31,170 bases of DNA from Pseudomonas sp. UBA1879 (GTDB lineage Bacteria; Pseudomonadota; Gammaproteobacteria; Pseudomonadales; Pseudomonadaceae). The DNA is taken from contig NZ_DDHJ01000018.1 in NCBI RefSeq assembly GCF_002338065.1, positions 130,576 through 161,745 of the forward strand. The letters are read 5' to 3'. Positions 1 through 6,568 of this stretch are shown piece after piece; position 1 is the first letter of the stretch; each line of letters begins with the position of its first letter. Both the position numbers and the translations under genes were made by a program. The notes beneath the pieces are model-generated. The model saw only the letters and a program-made list of their open reading frames with translations, made no database searches and was not told the DNA's origin.

Positions 1-28
1 TTCACCGACCGTTTTTTATGAGGTGCTG

Positions 29-54
29 CCGGTTACGACAATGAGTCGAACCGG
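29..54. repeat. Imperfect inverted repeat (hairpin) just downstream of the small membrane protein gene
   Basis: CCGGTT-ACGAC and GTCG-AACCGG face each other across a 5-base loop, with a single-base bulge. It lies 13 bases beyond the stop codon of the minus-strand gene at 67. There is no adjacent T-tract in either direction, so an intrinsic terminator is only a weak possibility. Confidence 0.3.
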
Positions 55-66
55 AGGTCTCAGGTG

Positions 67-246
67 TCAGTGCGCTGTGGCATGACGAGGTTTACGCGCG
101 CTCGTGGGCGCAGAAGGGCGCGGCGTTTCCAGGGCGCGATGAGGCGCGTGGTGACGACGGGAAATCCGCATGACTCCCCACAACATGGCGGCCGCCACCG
201 CCAGCCAGGCTGCGATCAGCATCACAATGGTCATTCCGAGGCTCAT
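67..246 (-). CDS. Small single-pass membrane protein, 59 aa
   Basis: Not recognised as a named family. The frame opens with ATG at 246 behind a near-perfect ribosome binding site (GGAGGAAGAC directly before the ATG) and closes with TGA at 67. Residues about 5–25 form one hydrophobic segment (beginning MSLGMTIVMLIAAW), followed by a basic, Pro/His/Arg-rich tail of about 30 residues ending in ATAH. By the positive-inside rule the tail should be cytoplasmic. Strong initiation signals and a clear membrane segment support a real gene despite the small size. It is transcribed divergently from the lipoprotein gene starting at 465. No function can be assigned; small inner-membrane proteins of this shape are often accessory subunits or stress peptides, but that is only analogy. 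Confidence 0.65.
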   Translation of the reverse strand: MSLGMTIVMLIAAWLAVAAAMLWGVMRISRRHHAPHRALETPRPSAPTSARKPRHATAH

Positions 247-464
247 GTCTTCCTCCGGTTCTATACGCTTCGTTCTCTTAGTAACCGACAGTCTAGTCCG
301 CAGGTTGTTGCTGAAAATTGACCGATGGTAGGAATTCTCTGACCGATTTGTTCTATCCAGCGCGAACCACTGCGCCTGGAGGCTATACCCGGTCCGTTGC
401 CGGCTCTATGATCGGCGTCCAGGCCGGCTGCAGGTTGCCCCGGCATCTGACGAGTGAGTAAGCG

Positions 465-1160
465 ATGTCCCGATTGGAAGTCTCTGCAAGCAAATGGAAG
501 CGCTGGGCCCTGGCAGTGGTCTTGACCCTCGCGGGCTGCGCCGATCCCCACGCGTACAAGCCCGGGTATCCGCCCATGTACAAAAGTCTGCCGGATCGAG
601 TGGAGATCAACTCGGTGCCGTTCTTCCGTGGCAAGGCCTATCAGAGCGGACCGTTCGCGCTGGCGAGCATGCTGAGTGTGCATGGCGTGCAAACCACGCC
701 GGGGTTGCTGGAAAAGCCGCTGAAGCTGCCAGGTTCGGCCAATACGCTTGAGCAGAACATGGTGGACGTCGCCCGCGGATACGGCTTTGTGGTGTACCCG
801 GTCGATCACCAACTGCCGGACCTGCTGGCCCAAGTGTCGGCAGGCTACCCGGTGTTGGTCCGTTTCAGTGAAGGATCGCTGTGGTGGAAAGAGCAGCGCT
901 ACGGTGTGCTGGTGGGGTTCAACCAGAACAAACGAGACCTGCTGATCTACACCGGGCTGGGCCGCCTGACCGTGAGCTTCGACGAATTCACTTCGGACTG
1001 GGACAGCGCAGGCAATTGGGGCGTGTTGGTGCAGGGGCCACGCCAGTTGCCATCTCCGCTCGACCGCGAACGCTGGCTCAAAGCCGCCCACGATCTGGCC
1101 CAGGCCGGGCAGGAACAGGCTGCCGGTGAGGCCGTGAAGACGCTGAACGCCGCGCGCTGA
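465..1160 (+). CDS. Lipoprotein with degenerate peptidase C39-like domain
   Basis: A 231-residue predicted outer- or inner-membrane lipoprotein. A short basic N-terminus and hydrophobic stretch (residues 14–24) end in a lipobox, LAGC, with Cys25 as the lipidated residue. Residues about 50–195 resemble the papain-like C39 cysteine-peptidase fold found in Pseudomonas lipoproteins: a VPFF…YQxGPxALASML segment, then a long loop, then a YGVLVGF strand and a GNWGVLV strand. In active C39 proteins the first block reads QCGPAAL with the catalytic Cys and the later strand begins with the catalytic His. Here Ser61 stands at the Cys position and Tyr146 at the His position, so the protein is probably a non-catalytic pseudoenzyme, perhaps a binding or scaffold protein. 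The C-terminal 40 residues look helical. The start ATG has only a weak GAG-type ribosome binding site. The gene stands alone, divergent from 67–246 and convergent with 1263–2546. Confidence 0.8.
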   Translation: MSRLEVSASKWKRWALAVVLTLAGCADPHAYKPGYPPMYKSLPDRVEINSVPFFRGKAYQSGPFALASMLSVHGVQTTPGLLEKPLKLPGSANTLEQNMVDVARGYGFVVYPVDHQLPDLLAQVSAGYPVLVRFSEGSLWWKEQRYGVLVGFNQNKRDLLIYTGLGRLTVSFDEFTSDWDSAGNWGVLVQGPRQLPSPLDRERWLKAAHDLAQAGQEQAAGEAVKTLNAAR

Positions 1161-1181
1161 ATAAGTCCGCGGCTATAGGCA

Positions 1182-1220
1182 GGTGTCGGTGGCGGTGTTC
1201 CCGACACTCCGCCAGACACC
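1182..1220. terminator. Hairpin between convergent genes (possible bidirectional terminator)
   Basis: Arms GGTGTC (1182–1187) and GACACC (1215–1220) are continued inward by TGGCGG and CCGCCA. It sits between the stop codons of the lipoprotein (+) and the FAD oxidoreductase (−). No T-tract follows on either strand, so termination efficiency is uncertain. Confidence 0.45.
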
Positions 1221-1262
1221 GGCGGGAAACCGCGTCACCCTGTGCCTGTCGCGGTCCGTGGA

Positions 1263-2546
1263 TTAAAACCCCAATTTGTCCCGGAGGCTGTAATACCACG
1301 CCCCCAGCGCGGTGAGTGGCGTGCGCAGCATTTGTCCGCCGGGGAAGGGGTAATGGGGCAGTCCGGCGAAGGCATCGAAACGCTCGGCCTGCCCACGCAA
1401 TGCCTCCGCCAACACCTTGCCTGCGAGATGGGTATAGGTCACGCCATGCCCGCTGCAACCTTGCGAGTAATAAATGTTGTCGCCCAGGCGGCCCACTTGC
1501 GGCAGGCGCGACAGGGTCAGGAGAAAGTTGCCGGTCCACGCATAATCGATCTTTACGTCTTTCAACTGTGGAAACGCTTTGAGCATTTTCGGGCGGATGA
1601 TCGACTCAATGTTCGCCGGATCGCGCGCGCCGTAGACTACGCCGCCGCCGAAGATCAAACGCTTGTCAGCAGAAAGCCGGTAGTAATCCAGCAGGTAATT
1701 GCAGTCTTCGACGCAGTAATCCTGCGGCAACAACGTGCGAGCGAGCGCGTCGCTCAGCGGCTCGGTGGTGATGACTTGCGTGCCGCAGGGCATCGATTTA
1801 GCCGAAAGCTCAGGCACCAGGTTGCCCAGATAGGCGTTGCCCGCAACGATGATGAACTTCGCCCGCACCTTGCCCTGCGCGGTGTGCACCACGGGGTTGG
1901 CCCCACGGTCGATTTTGATTGCCGCCGATTGCTCGAAAATCATGCCACCCAGCGACTCCACGGCAGCAGCTTCGCCCAGCGCCAGGTTCAGCGGATGGAT
2001 GTGGCCGCCACTCATGTCCAGCATGCCGCCGATGTACTCATCGCAGGCCACGACTTCACGGATGCGCCGCTGATCCAGCAGCTCCAGCTGCGTATGGCCG
2101 TAGCGCTCCCAGAGCTTTTTCTGCGCCTCTAGATGCCCCATTTGCTTCGGAGTGATGGCCGCGAACACGCCGCCGCTCTTCAGGTCACACTGAATCTGAT
2201 ATTTAGCCACCCGCTCGCGGATGATGCGCCCACCCTCGAAGGCCATTTCGCCCATCAATTGCGCCTGTTTCGCGCCGACTGTGCGCTCGATGACATCAAT
2301 GTCTCGGCTGTAACTGTTGACGATCTGGCCGCCGTTACGCCCCGACGCTCCAAACCCCACCTTTGCCGCTTCCAGGACTATGACGTTGAAGCCGTTCTCC
2401 AGCAGGAACAGGGCGCTCGACAGTCCGGTATAACCAGCACCTATCACACACACATCGGTGTCGACCTCACCTTGCAGCAAAGGCCGTGCAGGCGCGGCAT
2501 TGGCGGAGGCGGCGTAATAAGACTGTGGGTATGCGGTGTTCGTCAT
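1263..2546 (-). CDS. FAD-dependent amine oxidoreductase (DAO family, PuuB/OrdL-like)
   Basis: A 427-residue cytosolic flavoprotein of the DAO superfamily. The N-terminal Rossmann dinucleotide motif VIGAGYTGLSSA is at residues about 34–45 (Gly36, Gly38, Gly41), ending with the acidic residue of VLEA at 57–60. It is followed by the GFGASGRNGG block (64–73) typical of gamma-glutamylputrescine oxidase and related enzymes. The C-terminal GCSGHGVTYTHLAGKVLAEA block is the second FAD contact. Length matches PuuB/PauB/OrdL (about 425 residues). Such enzymes oxidise gamma-glutamylated polyamines to aldehyde, ammonia and H2O2, but the subfamily also contains other secondary-amine oxidases. No polyamine ligase, aldehyde dehydrogenase or transporter gene is adjacent, so the substrate remains open. 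The start is the ATG at 2546; the upstream gap to the tRNA gene (2547–2749) contains no clear gene. Confidence 0.85.
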   Translation of the reverse strand: MTNTAYPQSYYAASANAAPARPLLQGEVDTDVCVIGAGYTGLSSALFLLENGFNVIVLEAAKVGFGASGRNGGQIVNSYSRDIDVIERTVGAKQAQLMGEMAFEGGRIIRERVAKYQIQCDLKSGGVFAAITPKQMGHLEAQKKLWERYGHTQLELLDQRRIREVVACDEYIGGMLDMSGGHIHPLNLALGEAAAVESLGGMIFEQSAAIKIDRGANPVVHTAQGKVRAKFIIVAGNAYLGNLVPELSAKSMPCGTQVITTEPLSDALARTLLPQDYCVEDCNYLLDYYRLSADKRLIFGGGVVYGARDPANIESIIRPKMLKAFPQLKDVKIDYAWTGNFLLTLSRLPQVGRLGDNIYYSQGCSGHGVTYTHLAGKVLAEALRGQAERFDAFAGLPHYPFPGGQMLRTPLTALGAWYYSLRDKLGF

Positions 2547-2708
2547 CCTGGGAGCCCTGTTTAATATTCTTTACGAGGGGCGATGCTACCTGAGATAAAT
2601 GGCCGTCACCAGTGACGCCAAGCGAGCTAGGTGTCTTATATAAGTGCCACTGCGCAGCGGCGATCAGTAAAAGCCGCTTCATATCAGAGGGTTAGAAAAA
2701 ACGTGCCG

Positions 2709-2736
2709 TTGACAGGCTGTTGAATATCCGTAGAAT
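2709..2736 (+). promoter_or_regulatory. Promoter of first tRNA-Val gene
   Basis: Consensus TTGACA at 2709–2714, a 16-bp spacer, and TAGAAT at 2731–2736. It is followed by a GC-rich discriminator of the type seen at stringently controlled stable-RNA promoters. The same arrangement precedes the second copy. Confidence 0.8.
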
Positions 2737-2749
2737 GCCGGCCCACAGC

Positions 2750-2826
2750 AGGCACGTAGCTCAGTTGGTTAGAGCACCACCTTGACATGGTGGGGGTCGT
2801 TGGTTCGAGTCCAATCGCGCCTACCA
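2750..2826 (+). tRNA. tRNA-Val (anticodon GAC), copy 1
   Basis: A 77-nt cloverleaf with encoded CCA. The D-arm GCTC…GAGC, anticodon arm CCACC-TTGACAT-GGTGG with anticodon GAC, and T-arm GTTGG-TTCGAGT-CCAAT are all intact. The acceptor stem pairs AGGCACG with CGCGCCT, leaving one A5·C68 mismatch. Sequence is identical to the copy at 4222. It decodes GUC (and GUU) valine codons. It has its own promoter and terminator, so it is a monocistronic stable-RNA unit. Confidence 0.95.
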
Positions 2827-2855
2827 GACAAAATCCGCTCTGCTGGGCGGTGACA

Positions 2856-2888
2856 AAAAGGGCAATCCTATGGGGTTGCCCTTTTTTG
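2856..2888 (+). terminator. Rho-independent terminator of first tRNA-Val
   Basis: GGGCAA (2860–2865) pairs with TTGCCC (2876–2881), extended by inner CC/GG pairs and followed by six T residues (2882–2887). It lies 30 bases after the tRNA 3' end. Confidence 0.85.
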
Positions 2889-3003
2889 TGCCCGCTGTTT
2901 TGACGTTCTCCACTGCCGTTTGTCGAATCCTTCGCACTCGTGGCGGATCTCTTCCTCCCATGTTCAGATGCAGATGATCTGCTTCGCACACAGGAGAAAC
3001 CTC

Positions 3004-3216
3004 ATGGCAATTGAAAACAACGGCCCCGAAGCAGCGTACCCTGGTCCAGACGCCGAGCCAGTGGACACCGGTGAAGGCCACGAGTCCGGGCTGGAGCACG
3101 CAGCGTCCGAACCCAAGCAAGGGACAGGGGAAAAACCTGAAGACTGGAATCCTCCTGCGGGCAATCCCGGGTCCGATCAGGACGCTCAGACCGGCCGAGA
3201 CAATGGCGGCGCCTGA
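3004..3216 (+). CDS. Hypothetical acidic, probably disordered protein, 70 aa
   Basis: Not recognised. The start chosen is the ATG at 3004, behind AGGAGAAACCTC; an upstream in-frame ATG at 2920 has no comparable site and would run into the tRNA terminator region. The product is rich in Glu, Asp, Gly, Pro, Asn and Gln, with almost no hydrophobic residues after the start (MAIENNGPEAAYPG…). This predicts an intrinsically disordered, acidic, cytosolic protein. Such composition recalls small stress or desiccation-associated proteins of pseudomonads, but I see no specific motif. It is the first of three small genes lying between the two tRNA-Val copies. Confidence 0.65.
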   Translation: MAIENNGPEAAYPGPDAEPVDTGEGHESGLEHAASEPKQGTGEKPEDWNPPAGNPGSDQDAQTGRDNGGA

Positions 3217-3282
3217 TTGACCCAGCCGCATTGCGCAGGCCCAGGTTTTGATCCGGGCTTGCAGGGGCTGCTATAAGCAGTC

Positions 3283-3516
3283 TCAGTCAGCCTTGCTGCG
3301 ACTGATTCGCCCCGCTTTAATCTCATCCACGTACGCCCGCAACCGGTCAGCGTCTTTGTACTGCTGATTCATCAGGTGCAGCACGGCAACCACATCGACA
3401 TCCGTGATGCGCTCTGCCAGACGACTGATCTCTCCTGCACTGCGTTCCAGATTGCCCGCGATAGCGTTGAGGTCGCGCTTGAGTTCGAGCGCCGATTTTT
3501 TCATTCCCACGTTCAT
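3283..3516 (-). CDS. Hypothetical helical protein, 77 aa
   Basis: Not recognised. The product is hydrophilic and predicted to be nearly all alpha-helix, with heptad-like spacing of Leu/Ile/Val through residues 8–65 (LKRDLNAIAGNLERSAGEI…LHLMNQQYKDADRLRAYV), so a short coiled coil or helical bundle is likely. There is no signal peptide or membrane segment. The ATG at 3516 follows GGGGAAT at short spacing; an in-frame ATG four codons later (MKKSALELK) is an alternative start that follows GTGGGA. Codon use matches the neighbouring genes. It has no obvious operon partner. Confidence 0.55.
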   Translation of the reverse strand: MNVGMKKSALELKRDLNAIAGNLERSAGEISRLAERITDVDVVAVLHLMNQQYKDADRLRAYVDEIKAGRISRSKAD

Positions 3517-3621
3517 ATTCCCCAGAAGCCGGCAGAGCAGGGCGATCGCCCTTGCTCGTTAATATCCGAGCGATGTAACAGGGACGTGATGATACGTCAG
3601 TGGCTAACGTTTTCAGGCCAT

Positions 3622-3647
3622 ATAAAAGGCGCTATTCAAGCGCCTTT
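3622..3647 (-). terminator. Rho-independent terminator for the Gly/Ser-rich exported protein
   Basis: Perfect 8-bp arms AAAGGCGC (3625–3632) and GCGCCTTT (3640–3647) with a 7-base loop. Read on the minus strand they end in TTTTATA. It lies 18 bases past the stop codon of the gene at 3666. Confidence 0.7.
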
Positions 3648-3665
3648 CTGATTGACGTTCGGCGA

Positions 3666-4013
3666 TTAACCTCCAGCACCGCCTGCGCTGGATGAACCGC
3701 CAGATGAACCTTTAGAGCTGCTGCCGGTTGAGCCGCTGCCGGTCGACGAACCGCCGGGCAGATCCACGTCGTTGCTGCCGCCAGTGCCGTTACTCATCGC
3801 ACCTGTGTTCATGCCGCGACGGATGCCCATGGCAGGATTGGCAGGGTCCATGTCGGTGCCCTGACGTTCGATGTCGGCACCTTGTGTACGTGGATCTTGC
3901 CCTGTCTGCGATGGCAATGGGCCAGCGGCCGGAGCTGTCGCGCCCGCCAGCGCTGTGATTGAGCCGCACGCAAGCGCGCAGCCCAGGGCGAGTGCCGCAA
4001 ATGATTTGTTCAT
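3666..4013 (-). CDS. Exported Gly/Ser-rich low-complexity protein, 115 aa
   Basis: Not recognised as a family. A typical Sec signal peptide (MNKSFAALALGCALACGSI, cleavage near ALA-GA about residue 24) is followed by a polar middle section with repeated QGxD/RQGTD motifs. The C-terminal 40 residues consist almost only of Gly, Ser and Thr (SSTGSGSTGSSSKG…). The mature protein is therefore probably unstructured in the periplasm or secreted. The ATG at 4013 is preceded by GGAGATCTCCCG, a good ribosome binding site. It has its own terminator and stands alone between the helical protein gene and the second tRNA gene. Low-complexity tails like this diverge quickly, so homologues may be recognisable only by the signal peptide and central part. 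Confidence 0.7.
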   Translation of the reverse strand: MNKSFAALALGCALACGSITALAGATAPAAGPLPSQTGQDPRTQGADIERQGTDMDPANPAMGIRRGMNTGAMSNGTGGSNDVDLPGGSSTGSGSTGSSSKGSSGGSSSAGGAGG

Positions 4014-4180
4014 CGGGAGATCTCCATGTCGAGGGTCCTGTCCTGCTTGGGCTCCACTGAATCGGTCATAGTGCCGTCAGGGCGACCAGCGGTCGCCTGA
4101 AGTTTTCCGGACGAAACATGGAGGGCGTCGGCTGTTTGCAAAAAATTCGCATATTCATAGGCTTAAGGCGCAAAAAGGCG

Positions 4181-4208
4181 TTGACACACTTTCGAATATC
4201 CGTAGAAT
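4181..4208 (+). promoter_or_regulatory. Promoter of second tRNA-Val gene
   Basis: TTGACA at 4181–4186, 16-bp spacer, TAGAAT at 4203–4208. The spacer shares the 3' part (GAATATCCG) with the first copy but differs next to the −35 box. Confidence 0.8.
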
Positions 4209-4221
4209 GCCGACCCACAGC

Positions 4222-4298
4222 AGGCACGTAGCTCAGTTGGTTAGAGCACCACCTTGACATGGTGGGGGTCGTTGGTTCGAGTCCAATCGCGCCTACCA
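4222..4298 (+). tRNA. tRNA-Val (anticodon GAC), copy 2
   Basis: A 77-nt cloverleaf identical to the copy at 2750, with GAC anticodon and encoded CCA. The same A5·C68 mismatch is present in the acceptor stem. The 24 bases beginning two positions after CCA (ACAAAATCCG…) are also shared with copy 1, so the duplicated unit includes promoter, mature tRNA and trailer. Confidence 0.95.
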
Positions 4299-4327
4299 AA
4301 CAAAATCCGCTCTGCTGGGCGGTCGCG

Positions 4328-4359
4328 AAAAGGGCGAGTCGAAAGACTCGCCCTTTTTT
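4328..4359 (+). terminator. Rho-independent terminator of second tRNA-Val
   Basis: Perfect 9-bp stem GGGCGAGTC / GACTCGCCC closed by a GAAA tetraloop and followed by six T residues. Its stem sequence differs from that of copy 1 although the position relative to the tRNA is the same. Confidence 0.9.
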
Positions 4360-4551
4360 GTTGCCTGCGCTTTCATCTGCCGTGATTGATCTTCTCTTCG
4401 CTGTAGCTCAACGGCGCCGGTGGCTGCAGCCGCCTCACGTCCGTTCCGCGGCGTGTCCCGCCGAAAAAAAATGCCGATTTTTCAATCCCTACGCTGGACC
4501 TTTTGTCATGATGCGCGATCATCAGTGCATGGAAATCGAAAGGAGGTGCGT

Positions 4552-5109
4552 ATGTTTGCTCGGTCACTGACCCTCGCCGTTCTGTTGGCTGTTGCCGGTC
4601 CCTTGCTGGCAGCCGATGGAGACACCCCCCTGGCGCAGGAGCGTGGCAAGTCGCGTCCGCTGATCATCATTGCCTCCAGTTCTGTGGACCCGACGCTGGT
4701 GACGCTGAAGAAGAGTCTGGATGAACCCGCCAATAAAGAAGCCTTCGCCAAGCACAATATGGTGCTGTACACCATCGTTTCCCTGGCTGGGCAGCGTAAC
4801 GGCAAGGACATGGACGCCCAGTCGACCATGGCATTGATTCGGGAATTGAAGCTGGGCGTGCTGGATAAGAATCAGGCGCAGGTGATCCTGGTCGGCAAGG
4901 ACGGCGAGAAGAAGATCGATCACAAAGGCGCAATCGACCCGAAAGAGATTTTCAGCACCATCGATCAGATGCCGATGGCCGAGAAGGAAGCCGCTGCACC
5001 GGCGCCGGTCGCCCCGGCTGCCGAGCCCAAATCGACGCCTCAAGGTGGCAAGCCGGGCAAAGCCGGCAAGACGGCACCTGCCGCACCCCCCGCTGGGCTG
5101 GATGACTGA
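4552..5109 (+). CDS. Exported DUF4174-domain protein
   Basis: A 185-residue periplasmic protein. The chosen ATG at 4552 follows AAAGGAGGTGCGT, an excellent ribosome binding site; an upstream in-frame extension to 4420 lacks one. The signal peptide MFARSLTLAVLLAVAGPLLA is cleaved near residue 20. Residues about 35–140 match the DUF4174 pattern: RPLIIIASSSVDPTL, an MVLYTIV strand, an ALIRELKLGV helix, QVILVGKDGEKK, and DPKEIFSTIDQMPMAE. This looks like a thioredoxin-like fold without a CxxC motif. The last 45 residues are Ala/Pro/Lys-rich and probably flexible. The biochemical role of DUF4174 is not known to me. The small lipoprotein gene at 5201 follows 91 bp downstream on the same strand. Confidence 0.8.
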   Translation: MFARSLTLAVLLAVAGPLLAADGDTPLAQERGKSRPLIIIASSSVDPTLVTLKKSLDEPANKEAFAKHNMVLYTIVSLAGQRNGKDMDAQSTMALIRELKLGVLDKNQAQVILVGKDGEKKIDHKGAIDPKEIFSTIDQMPMAEKEAAAPAPVAPAAEPKSTPQGGKPGKAGKTAPAAPPAGLDD

Positions 5110-5200
5110 TCGAGCGCGGTCGAGGCCAACGGCGCTCGTACACATAGGGCATATGTGCGCTTGCTGGTAAGATCGCTCCTTTTTTATTGAAAGGACTGTC

Positions 5201-5545
5201 ATGAAACACTGGGCGGGAGCTGTAGCGCTGGCAATGCTGGCGGGTTGCATGGGCTTGAATCAGACGCGTTCGGCCGGGCCTGCGCAGGTGTATTCCAGTC
5301 AGAAGCCCGCTGCCGCAGTGGCCGAATGCATCAAGGTCAGTTGGGCCAATGTGCAGCTGTTTGGTGACGTGGCCGATGTGTTCATGGAACAGGGCAAGCC
5401 AGGTGAATTCACGGTCTACACCACCGAAGGCGAATACTTCGCGGACGTGAGTGCACACGGGGCCACCACTGCCATCCGCTTTTACGCCAAGCCGGGCGGA
5501 AAAGCCGTGGATCAACGTGGTGCGATGGTCGCCACCTGCTTGTAA
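5201..5545 (+). CDS. Small lipoprotein, 114 aa
   Basis: Function unknown. Signal peptide MKHWAGAVALAMLAGC ends in the lipobox LAGC with Cys16 as the lipidation site; the following Met-Gly carries no Asp at +2, so outer-membrane sorting is expected. The mature domain (about residues 35–114) is a small mixed alpha/beta domain with CIKVSWANVQLFG near its start and a Cys near the end (ATCL). The two Cys residues could form a disulfide. The start ATG follows GAAAGGACTGTC, a good ribosome binding site. The gene is convergent with 5648–6280, with a 10-bp inverted repeat between them. Confidence 0.75.
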   Translation: MKHWAGAVALAMLAGCMGLNQTRSAGPAQVYSSQKPAAAVAECIKVSWANVQLFGDVADVFMEQGKPGEFTVYTTEGEYFADVSAHGATTAIRFYAKPGGKAVDQRGAMVATCL

Positions 5546-5602
5546 CGATTGTTCCGCCCCTGGCTGCCGCACTTGCCAAAGTGCTGAGATCTAAACCGCC
5601 AC

Positions 5603-5636
5603 GCATTGATTCTGGTCGTCGAGCCCGAATCAATGC
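5603..5636. terminator. 10-bp perfect inverted repeat between convergent genes
   Basis: GCATTGATTC (5603–5612) and GAATCAATGC (5627–5636) with a 14-base loop lie between the stop codons at 5545 (+) and 5648 (−). There is no T-tract, so it may be a bidirectional Rho-assisted terminator or an mRNA 3'-end stabiliser. Confidence 0.5.
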
Positions 5637-5647
5637 TGCGCAGCGTC

Positions 5648-6280
5648 TTACATTGGCGGCGTCACGCCGTCCTTACCTGCAGAGATCGACAGCGCGCTCA
5701 ATGAGCCGTCCGCTGCAGGTTGCGCTTGCACAATGATCTTCACACCCGGTTTGAGCAAGCTGCGGTCGCCGGGCACCAGATTGACAATGGGCACATCGTC
5801 GGGGATCACGATCGTCTTCTGGCCGCCCTTATAGTTCACGGTCATCGTACGCCCATTGCTGGTGACCAGATCGCCCACTGAGCCGTTGGTCATGGTGCTG
5901 TCTTTGCCCAAGTCGAACGCGCGATGGCCATCCCCCGTGCCTGCCAGTTCAGGCGGGAAAACGTGGACTTCCAGCGCCTTCAGCGTGCCATCGGCCTGGG
6001 GCACCGCAGCCGAGCCGATGTAGCTGCCAGGCTTGATGTCTGCTATCTGCGCCAGGGTCACGCCGCGCACTTGTGTGTCTTTGGTGAGGTTGACCTGCAT
6101 ATCTTCGTTGCGGTTGCTGTGGATTTTCAGCACATCGCCGTCCATCGCGGTAATCGCGCCGCGCACGCGGACGGGTTTGACGTCTTCGGCTCGAGCGATA
6201 CCCGATGCGATCATGGCGCTGACCAGTAGCGTGGACAGCAGCAAGGTGTTGCGCAGCTGTTTGCCTGCTTTTGAATTCAT
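5648..6280 (-). CDS. Exported DUF5666-like protein
   Basis: A 210-residue predicted periplasmic protein. The ATG at 6280 (MNSKAGKQLR) was chosen because AAAGGAT lies 10 bases upstream; further in-frame starts up to 6334 lack such a site. A signal peptide with a hydrophobic core (LLLSTLLVSAMIASGIARA) is cleaved near residue 31. The mature part appears to contain two or three small beta-barrel (OB-like) repeats of the DUF5666 type: VRVRGAITAMDGDVLKI…, TMTVNYKGGQKTIVIPDD, and KPGVKIIVQAQPAADGSL. Proteins of this type are sometimes labelled 'metal ABC transporter permease' in databases, which does not fit the soluble composition seen here. Function unknown. It is divergent from the ABC transporter operon at 6569. 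Confidence 0.7.
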   Translation of the reverse strand: MNSKAGKQLRNTLLLSTLLVSAMIASGIARAEDVKPVRVRGAITAMDGDVLKIHSNRNEDMQVNLTKDTQVRGVTLAQIADIKPGSYIGSAAVPQADGTLKALEVHVFPPELAGTGDGHRAFDLGKDSTMTNGSVGDLVTSNGRTMTVNYKGGQKTIVIPDDVPIVNLVPGDRSLLKPGVKIIVQAQPAADGSLSALSISAGKDGVTPPM

Positions 6281-6476
6281 GGGTGTTGTCATCCTTTGGG
6301 TGATTCGGAGCATCGAGCTTAGCCTGACCCGCATCGGTAGGTGATGACATTGCTGTCAGACACATTACTAACGGCTGAAAGATCGCCAAGTACAGCGATG
6401 TGCCAGTCCGCTACATAGACGGTTTGCATAGTCATATAGAATTAAAATGAATTTAAGTAATTAAATATCTGGTGAT

Positions 6477-6555
6477 AAGGTTTTAAACCGTCGCTGGAAC
6501 CTCGATTTAGGTTATTAAAACCTTCCAGATGACCACGTCCATTTCATTCATCTGG
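6477..6555 (+). promoter_or_regulatory. Two consecutive inverted repeats in the leader of the ABC transporter operon
   Basis: The AT-rich 288-bp gap between divergent genes (6281–6568) contains AAGGTTTTAA (6477–6486) facing TTAAAACCTT (6515–6524). Immediately after comes CCAGATGA (6525–6532) facing TCATCTGG (6548–6555). The second repeat ends 13 bases before the start codon at 6569 and just before the ribosome binding site AAGGGG. The arrangement could be operators or an RNA leader structure; the sequence alone does not decide. Confidence 0.5.
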
Positions 6556-6568
6556 TAAGGGGACACCC

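Noticed and set aside
64..321. An 85-codon plus-strand frame
   Set aside because: It overlaps the better supported minus-strand membrane protein gene (67–246), lacks a ribosome binding site and has an Arg/His-rich shadow composition.
2750..4298. A tRNA-associated genomic island between the two tRNA-Val genes
   Set aside because: There is no integrase or att-type fragment of the tRNA 3' end alone; the repeat covers the whole transcription unit, which fits gene duplication better.
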